From Camellia lanceoleosa (Eukaryota; Streptophyta; Magnoliopsida; Ericales; Theaceae), in contig CM045762.1 in NCBI GenBank assembly GCA_025200525.1, forward strand, positions 92,198,717 to 92,262,716: a stretch of DNA of 64,000 nt, given 5' to 3'. Below the pieces are notes generated by a model. That model did no database searches. It worked only from the letters and a program-made list of their open reading frames with translations, and was not told where the DNA came from. Within the stretch, counting starts at the first letter, position 1, and the number at the start of each line of letters is the position of its first letter. The translations under genes and the position numbers were made by a program. This document shows positions 1-10,616 of the stretch, in pieces.

Positions 1-614
1 AAATTTTATATGTACACCAAAAAATCACATTGATACTATAATTATACTTACTATATACTTTTATTAGATATAACTTGAAAAAAAGAACAATAGTATAATT
101 TTAAAAATCAACCATTCAATTTTTTGACGAGAAATATAACAAAATTATATAATTATAATTATTGGACCAATTTGATTTTTTTATACAAAATTCGACAAAA
201 CGTACGATTTAAATAACCGTTTCATGATGTCCCTATAGCCCAACAACAGAATAAGTTTTCCTTCATATATCATCTCTCCATATTTTTCTTATAGGTTTTA
301 ATCTGGAACCACATCAATGATCCAAAACTTATTCACAAAAAAAAAAAAAATCAATTTTATCAAAAAATTATAAATTAAAAAAAAATCACATTTTATTTTA
401 TGAAATGAATAGTTAAATATAATTAAATTTAAACAATCTATTTTATAAAACAAAATGTAATTTGTTTCCATATTTATAGTTCTGTAAAGTTAATTTTTTG
501 CATGAATTATTTTCATTATAAAACTTATGAGATGGACAATTCTTATCAATGTCAGTCTTAATTTAATTCATAAAAAAGTATAGAGAGGCATATAGGGATG
601 AGATAGAGAGGGAG
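1..614. other. AT-rich non-coding DNA
   Basis: No ORF of note, no RNA gene and no element ends were recognised. The stretch is strongly AT-rich with short A and T runs, like ordinary plant intergenic sequence. Confidence 0.6.
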
Positions 615-727
615 CTTATCCCCCAACAATGAACCGAAGATAAACCTGAGCCAATTAATTTATAGTACTATCTTATCCCCCAACAATGAACGGAAGATAA
701 CCAGATCCAATTAATTTATAGTACTAT
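615..727. repeat. 57-bp tandem duplication
   Basis: Two adjacent copies (615-671 and 672-727) each begin CTTATCCCCCAACAATGAAC and end in AATTAATTTATAGTACTAT. They differ at only a few positions, so this is a recent local duplication with no coding content. Confidence 0.85.
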
Positions 728-870
728 GTTTGGAAACTTAACTTTAAGGTTAAAATAGTCCTTAAAAAAAAAAAGGCTAGCAGTGGGCTGTCGCAGTGAC
801 AGATTGGTAAATCACAATTTTGCCTATTTAGATTAATTTTAAAAAATGTGAGGTTAGGAACAAATTTGTG

Positions 871-1219
871 GCTTGGCATCTATGAAAAAAGATAAAAAGT
901 CAAAAAGTCATTATCCTATTTAAGGGTTGGTTTGGGGTGTCTTAAAAAAGTGCACTTTTTGACTTATTAGTGGGTTTGGGTTGGGTTTGGATTGAGTTTG
1001 ATGTGATGTGTTAGAGAGGTGATGTGATTTAAATAGGATGATGTGACTTAAATAAGATAGTGACTTTTTGACTTTTTGGCTTATATAGTAGATGCCAAAC
1101 CAAGCCTAAGTTACGTCATCTTATTTAAGTCATATCACCACTCTACCACATTACTTCAAACTCAATCCATATTTTATAAAAAGTCAAAAAATACATTTAT
1201 TTAGATCATCCTAAACTAC
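871..1219 (-). mobile_element. Outer Tourist-like MITE, split by a related MITE
   Basis: The segments 871-923 and 1110-1219 together match the reverse complement of the copy at 63361-63535. Shared blocks include AAAAAGTCAAAAAGTC, a TTATTTAAGT block and GATCATCC near one end. The two parts are separated by the MITE at 924-1106 and rejoin cleanly once that insert and one TAA are removed. The outer ends are less certain because its terminal repeats are worn. It is non-coding. Confidence 0.6.
924..1106 (+). mobile_element. Tourist-like (PIF/Harbinger-type) MITE, nested
   Basis: This 183-bp element has terminal inverted repeats, GGGTTGGTTTGG at the left and the complement of GGCTTGGTTTGG at the right. 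It is flanked by TAA at 921-923 and 1107-1109. A 3-bp TWA target duplication is the known signature of PIF/Harbinger elements and Tourist MITEs. Internally it carries the family blocks GTGCACTTTTTGAC and GTGATGTGACTTAAATAAG. It has no coding capacity and would depend on a transposase elsewhere. Confidence 0.75.
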
Positions 1220-1235
1220 TAATTTCAAACATTAT

Positions 1236-2223
1236 TTCAACACATTTTTCGAAACACCAACTCAAATAAAAATCCATCTCATTTTCCCAAACGTAAAAAT
1301 TAAAATAACCTACCAAAATAACTAAAAAATCAAAAAATCTATAAAATAGCCACTTTTCAAACACACAATATATCTGTAACATATATATAAAAAATGGAAG
1401 CTAACAGGTGTTTGAATCTAACCTATCAAATTTTTCTATACACAATAATTAGAGATATTGAGGTCCATGATGGAGTAAAACTTTGCAACAATGCTACAAT
1501 TTTAGAATTATTTACTCCGAATTTACCTAAAAACAAGAATTAATGGCTTAAATCCATTCCATTTGTGTATCTCATATTTTATTAATTTAATTTTCATTAC
1601 ACATACCCATTTTAGGACCCTAATTTGGGATGTCAAATTCCAAAACCTTAATACAACAATGATATTACGTCATCATTTACACGTGATATCATTATTTAAT
1701 AATAATATATCCAATAAAAAAAAAGTGATTCCCACTATGTAATTGTAACCACCTATTCAACTCATCCTACTTATTGACATATATATACAATAGGCCTGAA
1801 TACATATACATGGAAGGCAATGATCGATTTGTTATATCATATCACCAAAATAACAGTATAACTGTTTCATTGAATTTCTTCTCGTCTATCACGAGATTCT
1901 TTTGATTTAAACCATTCATTTTTATTAAGTCATACATGTTAAAATTATATTGATTGGATATTCATAATAAAATTTTGAACGATAAAAATAATTTTAAAAA
2001 TAAATCATTTATTTATTTATTTTGAAAAAAATTTGATGGAATGATGAGCTATGTTTATAAGATACACATAACCTAGCAAAATGAACTGTGATTGTTGGAC
2101 TGAGACCCATTTGAAGTAGATGGGTCAAATTAAAATAGATGATTACACCTCCAGTCAAGCCTATGTCAAATTAAAATTGCTATATATCATGTATCACTGA
2201 TTACAAGGGCATACATGATTAAT
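1236..2223. other. AT-rich non-coding DNA
   Basis: No coding region, RNA gene or element boundary was recognised. Confidence 0.55.
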
Positions 2224-2355
2224 TCCTTAGGTAAAAAATAATCATTTAAAAAAATGACAAAGACAAATACTCAACGATTAAAAAAGAAAACGCAAAATCA
2301 TGTCCTTAGGTAAAAAATAATCATTGAAAAAAATGATAAAGACAAATACTCAACG
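2224..2355. repeat. Direct duplication, period 79 bp
   Basis: A block starting TCCTTAGGTAAAAAATAATC and ending AAATACTCAACG occurs at 2224-2276 and again at 2303-2355, with a few substitutions. The 26-bp spacer is A-rich. Confidence 0.8.
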
Positions 2356-2792
2356 TCTTAAAAAATAAAGGTCTGTGATTTTCGTCATTTGCACTTTATC
2401 CTTTTATTATTTGAAAATAATCACATATTCTCTTATAATTTTAAATTAAAGTACAATATTAACACTGTTAACAGAAAATATAAAATGACCTTAACACCTT
2501 TTATTTTTTTCCTTTGCCTTTATATTTTCTCATTCTATCTCTTCTATTATACAATTAATTTAATTTAATCACATAATTTTTCTAACTTCTTAACTCTATT
2601 TCTAATTTAATCTCATATTACAGTATAAAAAAATATAATGTGTAATATAAGATAATAAAATATATACATATATCTTACAAATATAAGTATATTTTATATA
2701 TGTATATATATATATCTAACTCTTTGAATATATATATATATATAAAAGAAGCTTTATCCTGTTTATGGCTGTTTTTTTATTTATTTAAATTT

Positions 2793-3764
2793 TGTCCTTT
2801 ATTTTGAATAATTTATTAATAGTGGCATATATGTTGAGTGAAAGTTTTTTCATAATTACGCAAATATTCTTGGTCAATTATGAAATATAAATCTTTTATT
2901 TTTTAAAAAAATTATAAATACACCCATAAGATTTATTTAAAATATGAATTAGTTCTATAATATTAGAAATTAAAACTATTTGTTTGTTATAAATTTTAAT
3001 TCATCACAATAATCAGGAAATAATAACTATTTTCCTATGCAATAATAAATTATCAAAATTATTTATTGAAAAATATTTCTCATATTATTAAAAACTATTA
3101 ATTGACGTAATGCTTTATTTATTAACAAAATGGTTAACTGGAAAATATTTTTCATATCATTAAAAATTATTAATTTACTTAATGATTTACTTATTAATAA
3201 AAGAATAATGTTTCAGCGCTCGAATTTCGCCCCCCCTAATCTCCCGAATGCCCAAAACGACGTCATTTTGGGCATTCTTTTTTTTTTTTTTTTTTTTCCT
3301 TCTTCTTCTTCATGCATGTCGTCTTTGAGACAGAGGGAGAGGGAGAGGGAGAGAAAGAGAAAGAGGGAGAGGGAGAGGGAGAGAAGAGAGCTTAGCGATC
3401 GCTGAGCTCGTCAGCCTGCAGCCCGATCGCAGCTCGCCTCCGGCCTACCTCCGCCTTCTCCTCCCCCTGTGGTTATGGCCCCCTCCAGTCCTCCTCCTTC
3501 CTCCTCTTCCTCCTCCTCCTCCTCCTCCTCCTCTGCTTCTGAACCTTCTCTGCTTTTGAAAAAAAGAAAAAACAAAATTAGGGGGATTCGGGGGAGCTCA
3601 TTTTCGAGCTCCCTAGCATTGCTCTTAATAAAATTGGTCATTTGTATATATATGTATTTTCTTCTACTTCTTTATTAGTTTAGTGAATTATCTTAGTAGG
3701 TTTTTTTTTAGATGGGGAAATTATCTTAGTATTTGTTTTATATTTATCTGTTGAGAAAAGTTAC
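2793..3764 (+). repeat. Dispersed non-coding repeat, copy 1
   Basis: This segment matches the reverse complement of 48253-48872 along its whole length. It runs from GTCCTTTATTTTGA through a poly-TA stretch to GAGAAAAGTTAC. The only large difference is the Mutator-like MITE at 3203-3624, which is absent from the other copy. No coding capacity or terminal structure was recognised, so the class is unknown. Confidence 0.7.
3203..3624 (+). mobile_element. Mutator-like MITE, copy 1 (422 bp)
   Basis: It is flanked by a perfect 9-bp direct repeat, TTAATAAAA, at 3194-3202 and 3625-3633. The related repeat at 48.3-48.9 kb supplies the empty site. A 9-bp target duplication is typical of Mutator-like elements. 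The degenerate inverted ends share an AATG...GCTCGAA pattern. Inside are a near-perfect 24-bp palindrome centred on GACGTC (3250-3273), a T/CTT tract, a GA-rich tract, a GC-rich block with GGCCCCCTCCAGTCC, and CCT triplets. The ORFs at 3130-3405, 3411-3641 and 3469-3678 are low-complexity frames in this insert, not genes. Confidence 0.8.
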
Positions 3765-3901
3765 TCACCATATATTTTATTATTATTATTATTATAAATT
3801 GTGAAGAAATGTTTAAAGACTTATAAATTCATCCAAAATGATATGGCAATAGAATTGAAGTCTACATTATTGAGTGTACAACAAAATTAAAAAATAATAC
3901 A

Positions 3902-5124
3902 AGCGCCTTGTAATCTTTTCTCTCGGTTTAAAATTCTCTCTCTAAAAAAAACCTTCATCTCGGCCTCACCATTGGCCAGCCGGCCGCCGCCTTTGGCCAT
4001 GGCGGTTGGCTGGCCTAGCTTTCTCTCTTTTGTTGTTGTTTCTCTCCTAATAATCTTGAGCCCCCATTTGTTGTCCAGTTCTCTTCCATTTTCAGATCTA
4101 ACCTCTAGATTTGTTTAGCGTGCTGGTTTTATCCTTTTGTTTTTGTTTTGGTTGTTTGTGTTCTCGGGTTTTTCTTTGGGTTTTTTAGCTGTTTATCCTT
4201 TGGGTGGTTCTAGATCTATCTTCACTCTGTGGGTTGTTGGTGTTTTGGAAGCTTTGTTAGGTGGTTTTTGGTGGGTTCTTTTCTCGGCCTTGGGTGGTTT
4301 TGCTTGGTTTTTGGTGGTTTTGCTTGGTGTTTTGCTTGGTGTTTCAGCTTTGTCCAATGGTGGGTTGGTTCAGGAAATTCATTCGGGCGCTTCGCTGTAA
4401 GAGGGAGTTTGAGGGATGGAGGATCCTGAGATGTTTAGGACCTTCATTTGAGCGCTCCATGCGAGTGGGAGTTTGAGGGATGATTTCCGTTCAATCCTTT
4501 GTGGTCGGTGTTTGTGTTCGGGTAAGCTTGAAGAGGAGAGTGAAGCAAGAAAAAGCTAGGCGTCTGCTATGGAGGGTGATTTTGGGTCACGGAAAAGAGG
4601 AGAAGGAAGCTAAGGAGGTTTAGAGGTGAAGAGGAGAAGGAAGCAAAGGAGTTTAATGTTCAGAGGTAAAGCAAAGGGGGTTCGGTCACGGGTGGTCCTC
4701 GACGGCAATGGAGGAGTCTGTGTGTCCGGCAAGTATGGTGGTTGACTGCTTCAGGCGTGGGGCTCAAGAGTATTAGGCGTGGTGGTTGAGTGCTTCAGGT
4801 GTGAGTGCTTCAAGTGTGTATCAGTGCATCAAGTGTGTATCAGGCATGGGGCTCAAGAGTGAGGCTAAGGGGTGTATCAGTGTGTAGCTTTGGTTTTGGG
4901 GGCTCAAGTGTTTAGTTTATTTTTATTTTTATTTTTATTTTTTTGTTGTATTTTAAAATTTAAAATCGTGAGGCTAAGGGGTTAGTTGTAAAAACGCGAG
5001 TAGCAGTAGTAGGAGAGTGAGTTTTTACTCTTTGAATCTCTCTCAATGTGTTTTTTTTCCTTGTACCTGTAAATTTCATGTTTTTAATGGAATTTTTCTT
5101 TGCCGATCAAAAAAAAAAAAAATC
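3902..5124 (+). mobile_element. Poly(A)-tailed retroposon, probably a non-coding LINE derivative
   Basis: This 1.2-kb segment ends in TTGCCGATC followed by a run of A. It is bracketed by a 13-bp direct repeat, AAAAAATAATACA, at 3889-3901 and 5125-5137. A 3' A tail and a target duplication of over 10 bp are hallmarks of target-primed reverse transcription. The 5' part is CT-rich with a GC-rich GGCCGGCC region. The middle is TTTTGG-rich and yields three overlapping chance ORFs (4137-4476). No reverse transcriptase or endonuclease is seen, so it is a SINE-like or internally deleted LINE copy, or an unusual retrotransposed transcript. Confidence 0.6.
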
Positions 5125-5137
5125 AAAAAATAATACA

Positions 5138-6091
5138 TATCATACCATGTAATTGTATATCGAATTGTGTGATCTTTTAGAGTCTCAAACATTTTCCAAC
5201 AATGTGATGAGAGAGTTGAGTTTTATATCATTGGGTGTGTAACAAATTATCAAACTTAACAAAAAAACTTAAACTCCTAATTACTCTCCTATACAAAAAT
5301 AAAATCACCAGAACTGTTAATTAAAATATATTTATGATATCACTAAAACTTATTATTTTTCATATTGGTTAATTAATGAAATTAGTCATTTTTTTTGCGT
5401 TTAAAAATTTAAAAGGGTGATATGTAAGTTTCAAAGTCATAATTCACAATTAATGAAAGTTGAATGATTATTCAATAGTCTTCAAATAGAATGGCCATTT
5501 CCTTATAATAGTAAATAATAATCCATTTTTAATGCATGTTTATCATATGTGAGAATTAACATTTTAATTGATGATTCTATCCCACTTTCATTGCAGTGAA
5601 TTGAACACTATTGATGAAACTTACCACATCAAATAAGTATGGAATAACAAAATAAACTAACCCAAAATACATTTATATAAAACAAAAAATTATTGAATAA
5701 TTAGTTTGGTGACTATTTGAAGTTGATATGCATTTAGACTATAGCACAAGTGGTCATGAACAAACACTTAACTCAATTTTTATTAGTAATTCATTAGTTA
5801 TATCGATATAAAATAAATTTTTTTTACCTCTTTTATATTAAAATGTAAATTTTATTTTATTTATATTTGTGTCTTTACACCCCCTACAATAATTTTGGTC
5901 ATTTTAGTCTTACTGAAAAAGAAAAGAACATAATCATATTAAAATGATAGAACTTATTATATCTTTTCTAATTGCTTTTATTTATAATACAATTTATATA
6001 ATTCTATCGTATATCTAATAATTTATTTTATTCAATTTCATAGAACAATATTCTTATTTTTAAAAAGTTATTAAAATAAAAAAACTTAAAT
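5138..6091. other. AT-rich non-coding DNA
   Basis: Continuation of the flank into which the retroposon inserted. No gene or element end was recognised. Confidence 0.55.
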
Positions 6092-6096
6092 ATACT

Positions 6097-9000
6097 TGTA
6101 GACACTCCATTTTTTACTGCTCTTATGATTTGGGCGCCACCGATTGCTCACCCGATGATGAATGCATACGCTTGTCCAAATGCTCAATGTCCTTAGTAGG
6201 AAACCTCAGTTTTGAGCGTACAAACCTTGTGCCTTATTTTGGACCAAAACAGTTGTTTTTCAAGCCTAACCATCCAGGGACCTGCAGACCCACTAGTGAC
6301 TCCAAATACCACTATTAGTGGCTTGTTGGCCACTTATGCATGCAAACCCACTTGTGACTCCGGCCACCACTATTAGTGGCCCATGCCACTTATGTAAAAT
6401 TTTAGATCTTTTTGCTAGTTGTGCCAGCTGTCTCCACAGGTGCATGCATGATACCAGTTGTATGTATACTGATATTTCCGAGAGCCAAACCAAATTTTCT
6501 CTATATACTTGACCCTCTCTCATAATTTAGGGTTGGAAAATTTTGGAACAGAAGTTTGGAAAATATTTCTCTCTCTACAATTCTCTTTCTCCCTTCCAAC
6601 TTGCCCTTTGCTTAGACACTCTAAACCAAACCTTGAGGGTTCATTGTTAAGGTGTTTAAGCTTGTATTTTAGCTCTTGAGGGTATGGAATTGTTGGTTTG
6701 TAACTCAAAATGGTACTTCTCTTCAAAAGGTATAATTCTTAGCCTTCTTACCTTGTTTATTTACTCTATTTTCCTATTGTTTTTGGGCTATTTTTACCCA
6801 GTTTTTTGGGGCTGAAGCTTGTGGTCTAAAGCCATTAAGGGTAGAGGAGTGGACAACCCCTCTTTAACACTTGCTTCCTAGGCTTTCACTCCTGTGTTTC
6901 CCACATTTTCATTATTTTTTTGAGCTTTTTACCACTGATTTTCAGAGCTTTTCAGAGGCTAAAAATCATGTTTTGAAGTCCCAAAAATGGAGGGGGTAGC
7001 CTCCCCTCCTTGCGCTTGTTTCCTAGCCTAATTGCTTCATATTTTTAGTTTATTGTTTTAGCTGTTTTTATTTTAATTCTAGCACTGTTTTGAGCTAACC
7101 TTGGATTGTTTTTATGTGTTAGTTTCATTTATACTTTGTATTGCTTGTTTGTAGTGTAATGGTCCTCATAGGCTTAGTGATTTAGGCCTGAGCCCCAATC
7201 TATTTGAGTTGATAGCATTTATTTCTTGCTTTATATACTTATGTTTACCTCTAAGCATCTCTGTAATCTCCATTCTTTCTTGGCCTTTTCTCTTTGTTTT
7301 GAGAGTTGCTCTAAAAGGAGTTTAAGCTTGAAAGGTGATATTGCGCTTAATGGTTTAATCCCTTTGGAGATTTATTACGAATGGCATGATCTCCCTCTCA
7401 TGCCTAAAACAACATTTGGTTTGGTACTTTCCTCCTTTAGCGGACTTAAAGCTCATTATTGGACTTAATTGACTAATGGATGGAAGGTAATCTAAAAAAA
7501 GGGCAATCAATGGCTTAAAAATGGAACAAGATAATAAAATGATTTGGATTCAATCAGACGTTAATTGAACCTATTGAGTTTTGAGTCGTTTCATACTTGT
7601 TAGTGATGAAAACAGTTCGAGAATCAATGTCAACCCTTTCCCTTGATCAATCTATGATAGGGAAGAGGTTTTGAGAATCTTTTATTGTGCATTTATCGGA
7701 ATTGTATCCCTTGGTTCATAAGTCATTACACAATGAAATTGCACCGATTGATGGCTTGCGAATTGAGTCTACCTTTCCTTTGAGCTGTTTGATGATAAGG
7801 AAAGGCATGGTGGACAAACATCTCCTAAGAATGCTCTGTTTGTGCTCTGTTTATTTTCTACTACAGTAGGAGAAATCCAACATCAGTAGCCGGCAGAGCA
7901 CCTTTACTAGACGGCAGGCCACTATTAGTGGCCGGCCGACCACCACTTCTAGCCTACTGCCTACTTTTTCCAACAAGGCAGTGTATTGTTTCCTGCAGAA
8001 CATAGCAAAAACTGAGGTAAAAAATTAGTGCAATCTCCTGATTGTGCATCAGAAGCATTCCGATAGCAAAACGGAGAGCATTTTCAGGTAGAAATCCACA
8101 TCCATGCATGAACCATCCCTCGATTCTCGAGACCCGTTAAAATAATTTTGTAATAGTGGTGTGTTGTACTTAAAGTAGCGGACTTGTAACTAATTAGTTA
8201 GTTTAGTTAGAATAGCTAGTTAGCTTTGTGTTGTACTTAATTAATTAGCTAAAATAGTTAATTAATTTGTGGTGTTGTAACAATTAGCTAGCATAGTTAA
8301 TTTATTTCATTTGGGTTGTAATAGATTAGTTAATTCGTAGTAATTAGCTAGGGCATTCATTCAGGCCCTCTTGTGTAAGGGCCAATATCTAATCATGTGT
8401 ATGTCTTCCAACCCTATGTCTTTCTATCTTTTATTTATTTGCTTATGATGGATAGTGTAGCACATCATGTTTCTTTTAGCATTTCCCATGTTTGCATCCA
8501 TTTGTCTTGCATGAATCGAGACTTGGTTCATCATTCTAACAACCATTGTCGTTTATTACTTCGTTGAATACGTGGTTAAAACGCATGCTATCAAATTGAT
8601 TCACATGTCATAATTAGTGACCGAGCCTATTAATTGCATTTTTGCATGTGTTGCATTAGGCATCTTTCATTAGTTAGGATCATGCATTTTTCGAACTAGT
8701 TTCTCTTTTGGCTCGCCTTGGGAATTAGGGTAAGCTTTTATTTGTTTTAGCATATCGCATGCGTGTGATTGTTGTCATGTCGAGCATGATTACTATGAGG
8801 CTAAGTGCTTAAGCGTTATAACTCTTGAATGCCTGTGGATGAAGGCTAATTGCTTGAATTGGGATAATTTGAGTAACGTGCATATGAGATCACTTTTCCA
8901 AGTGGTACATATTCTAAACAATTTTCAAACAAACATGAAATCAAAGTGTTTCAATTTTTGTAAATTAGTCTATACTTGTGTGCAATACATGGTAAGTTAG

Positions 9001-9404
9001 CCTAATAATTGGAACAATAGCATATAATGTAAATAAAATCCATATCATGATTAGTAGAGGCCGATCTTTGATCGGGCAAGTGCGGTGCTCAATTCATGAC
9101 CTTCCCCTTTTGTACCTAAGTTTCCGATCTGAGACAACTTTGGTGATGACAGATAAGTGGCCTTTGGCACGAGTCCCAAATTTTCTAAATTTTCCAAAAA
9201 TATTTAGGTGGCGACTTTGTATCCAGTAAAGTAGTCCATTTTTTGCATTTTGATTCAAAACCGATTTTTCAAAAGATTTGTCGGATTTGAACTCATTTGT
9301 GTTTATCTATTTCACATTGCACTTGTGAAATCAGATTCAGAGCCATGGGAGTCCGAACTGTAGGACTAGTCGTATTCGAAAGAAACACGAAAAGTCGAGT
9401 TACA
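6097..9404 (+). mobile_element. Solo LTR of an Ogre/Tat-type Ty3-gypsy family
   Basis: It starts TGTAGACACTCCATTTTTTA and ends GTCGAGTTACA, with a perfect 5-bp target duplication ATACT at 6092-6096 and 9405-9409. It is homologous to the LTRs at 18886 and 32067. The start block and a block near the 3' end (GTAGAGGCCGATCTTTGATC, then TTTAGGTGGCGACT) are shared. It is 3.3 kb against 4.4 kb there, so it is internally shortened or from a divergent subfamily. No internal region is present, so it is a solo LTR left by recombination between LTRs. The short ORFs inside it are chance frames. Confidence 0.85.
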
Positions 9405-9587
9405 ATACTATAATAATATCTGATATCTTACATGGATCCTTTTAAACTAGTATATGTATACATATAGCCAAAGATCTTATGCAATTGATTACCTTTTCAA
9501 AAATAACAAAACTTGTCAACAAACAGAGGCAATAGAAATATAAAATAAAATAAAATAAAAAAGGGCCAGAATGTTTCATTTGTCCTA

Positions 9588-9822
9588 GGGTTCGTTTGGG
9601 AAGTGGGTTGTTTTTTTTGAATTTTTGACTATTTTAGTTTGAGGCTAAAAAGCTTCGTTTGGGAAGGATTTTTTTTGGCTTTTTTGACTTTTTGTGAGAG
9701 AAAGAATGTAATGATTATGAGTTAGATGTGACGTTTTGACTTATTAAGCTAAAAAGCCTATTTTGCTTTTTTGTGGCTATTTTAGCCAAAAAAGTCCCAA
9801 CCTCAACTTCCCAAACAGAGGC
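9588..9822. mobile_element. MITE with 3-bp CTA flanks
   Basis: This 235-bp AT-rich element has inverted ends, GGGTTCGTTTGGGAAGT at the left and the complement of GCCTCTGTTTGGGAAGT at the right. It is flanked by CTA at 9585-9587 and 9823-9825. The subterminal ACTATTTTAG / CTAAAATAGC blocks also pair. It is probably Tourist-like, although CTA is not the canonical TWA target. Confidence 0.6.
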
Positions 9823-10228
9823 CTAATAAACTTCATGGGTTTATGAATGAGCATTCCATTCAAGAAATCGGGATGAGAACATATGGGGCTTGGGATACAA
9901 AGAATAAAATAGTAACCACCAACTTCGATTGGCGGTGATCCCCATTCATTCCAGCCTCTCCTTGTCTCCTCGTCACACACCCACCACCGGTGCCAGCCCC
10001 CTTTATCTCTCTCTTCCTCATCCACTCTGGCCAACTCTTCACTCTCTCTACTTCCTCTTCACCCTTGCGAAGATCGAGAGATCGAGAAAGAGAAACACTT
10101 GTCTACCAGTTTCTCCATCCCCACCTTCGATTAGTTCACTTGCCACTCCATCTTCGCCTCAGACAGCGTCGTCGTCCACTCCATCGCCATCGAGTTTGCT
10201 TTTGATCTGTTTCAAATGTTTTTTTGTT

Positions 10229-10393
10229 TTTATGTTGTGTTTGTTTGGAAGATTTGGGAAGAGATTTTAAAAAGGAAAGAGAAAAGATGTGTGAATCTAT
10301 GTGAAATATCGGTATATTTTATTCACATTTCATCTACCTTTTTCATTTTCTTTTATAAATCCCTTTTCAAATTCCATAACCAAACATAACATT
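10229..10393. mobile_element. MITE-like imperfect inverted repeat
   Basis: The left arm (TTTGTTTGGAAGATTTGGGA) pairs imperfectly with the complement of the right arm (TTGGTTATGGAATTTGAAAA), and subterminal TGTGAAT blocks also pair. No clear target duplication was found. The ORFs at 9929-10270 over this stretch are proline/serine-rich chance frames. Confidence 0.35.
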
Positions 10394-10616
10394 AAGGTTT
10401 TTGCGACAGCTGGAGCAAAGGTGGAGGGAGATGGAAAGGGAAAGGAAGATAGAAGGTTGGGTTTTGAAAGAAGATAGTGAGTTGAGAAACCCCCAACCCA
10501 GATGAGAAAGTGGGAGTTTTTCAGAAAAATAAGGGCTCTATTTGGTAGAGCTCTGGAATCATAGTTCCACCCCTTGCTTTAAGTGCCGTGTTTGGTTAGC
10601 GCTTTCAAAAATTGAT
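10394..10616. other. Short unassigned segment before the second solo LTR
   Basis: It contains a purine-rich stretch and a fragment with TCTATTTGGTAGAGCTC that looks like one end of a small DNA element. No gene was recognised. Confidence 0.35.

Noticed and set aside
3130..3678. Three overlapping ORFs rich in R/E, E/G and S/P
   Set aside because: They are reading frames of GA, GGA and CCT tracts inside the Mutator-like MITE and have no domain.
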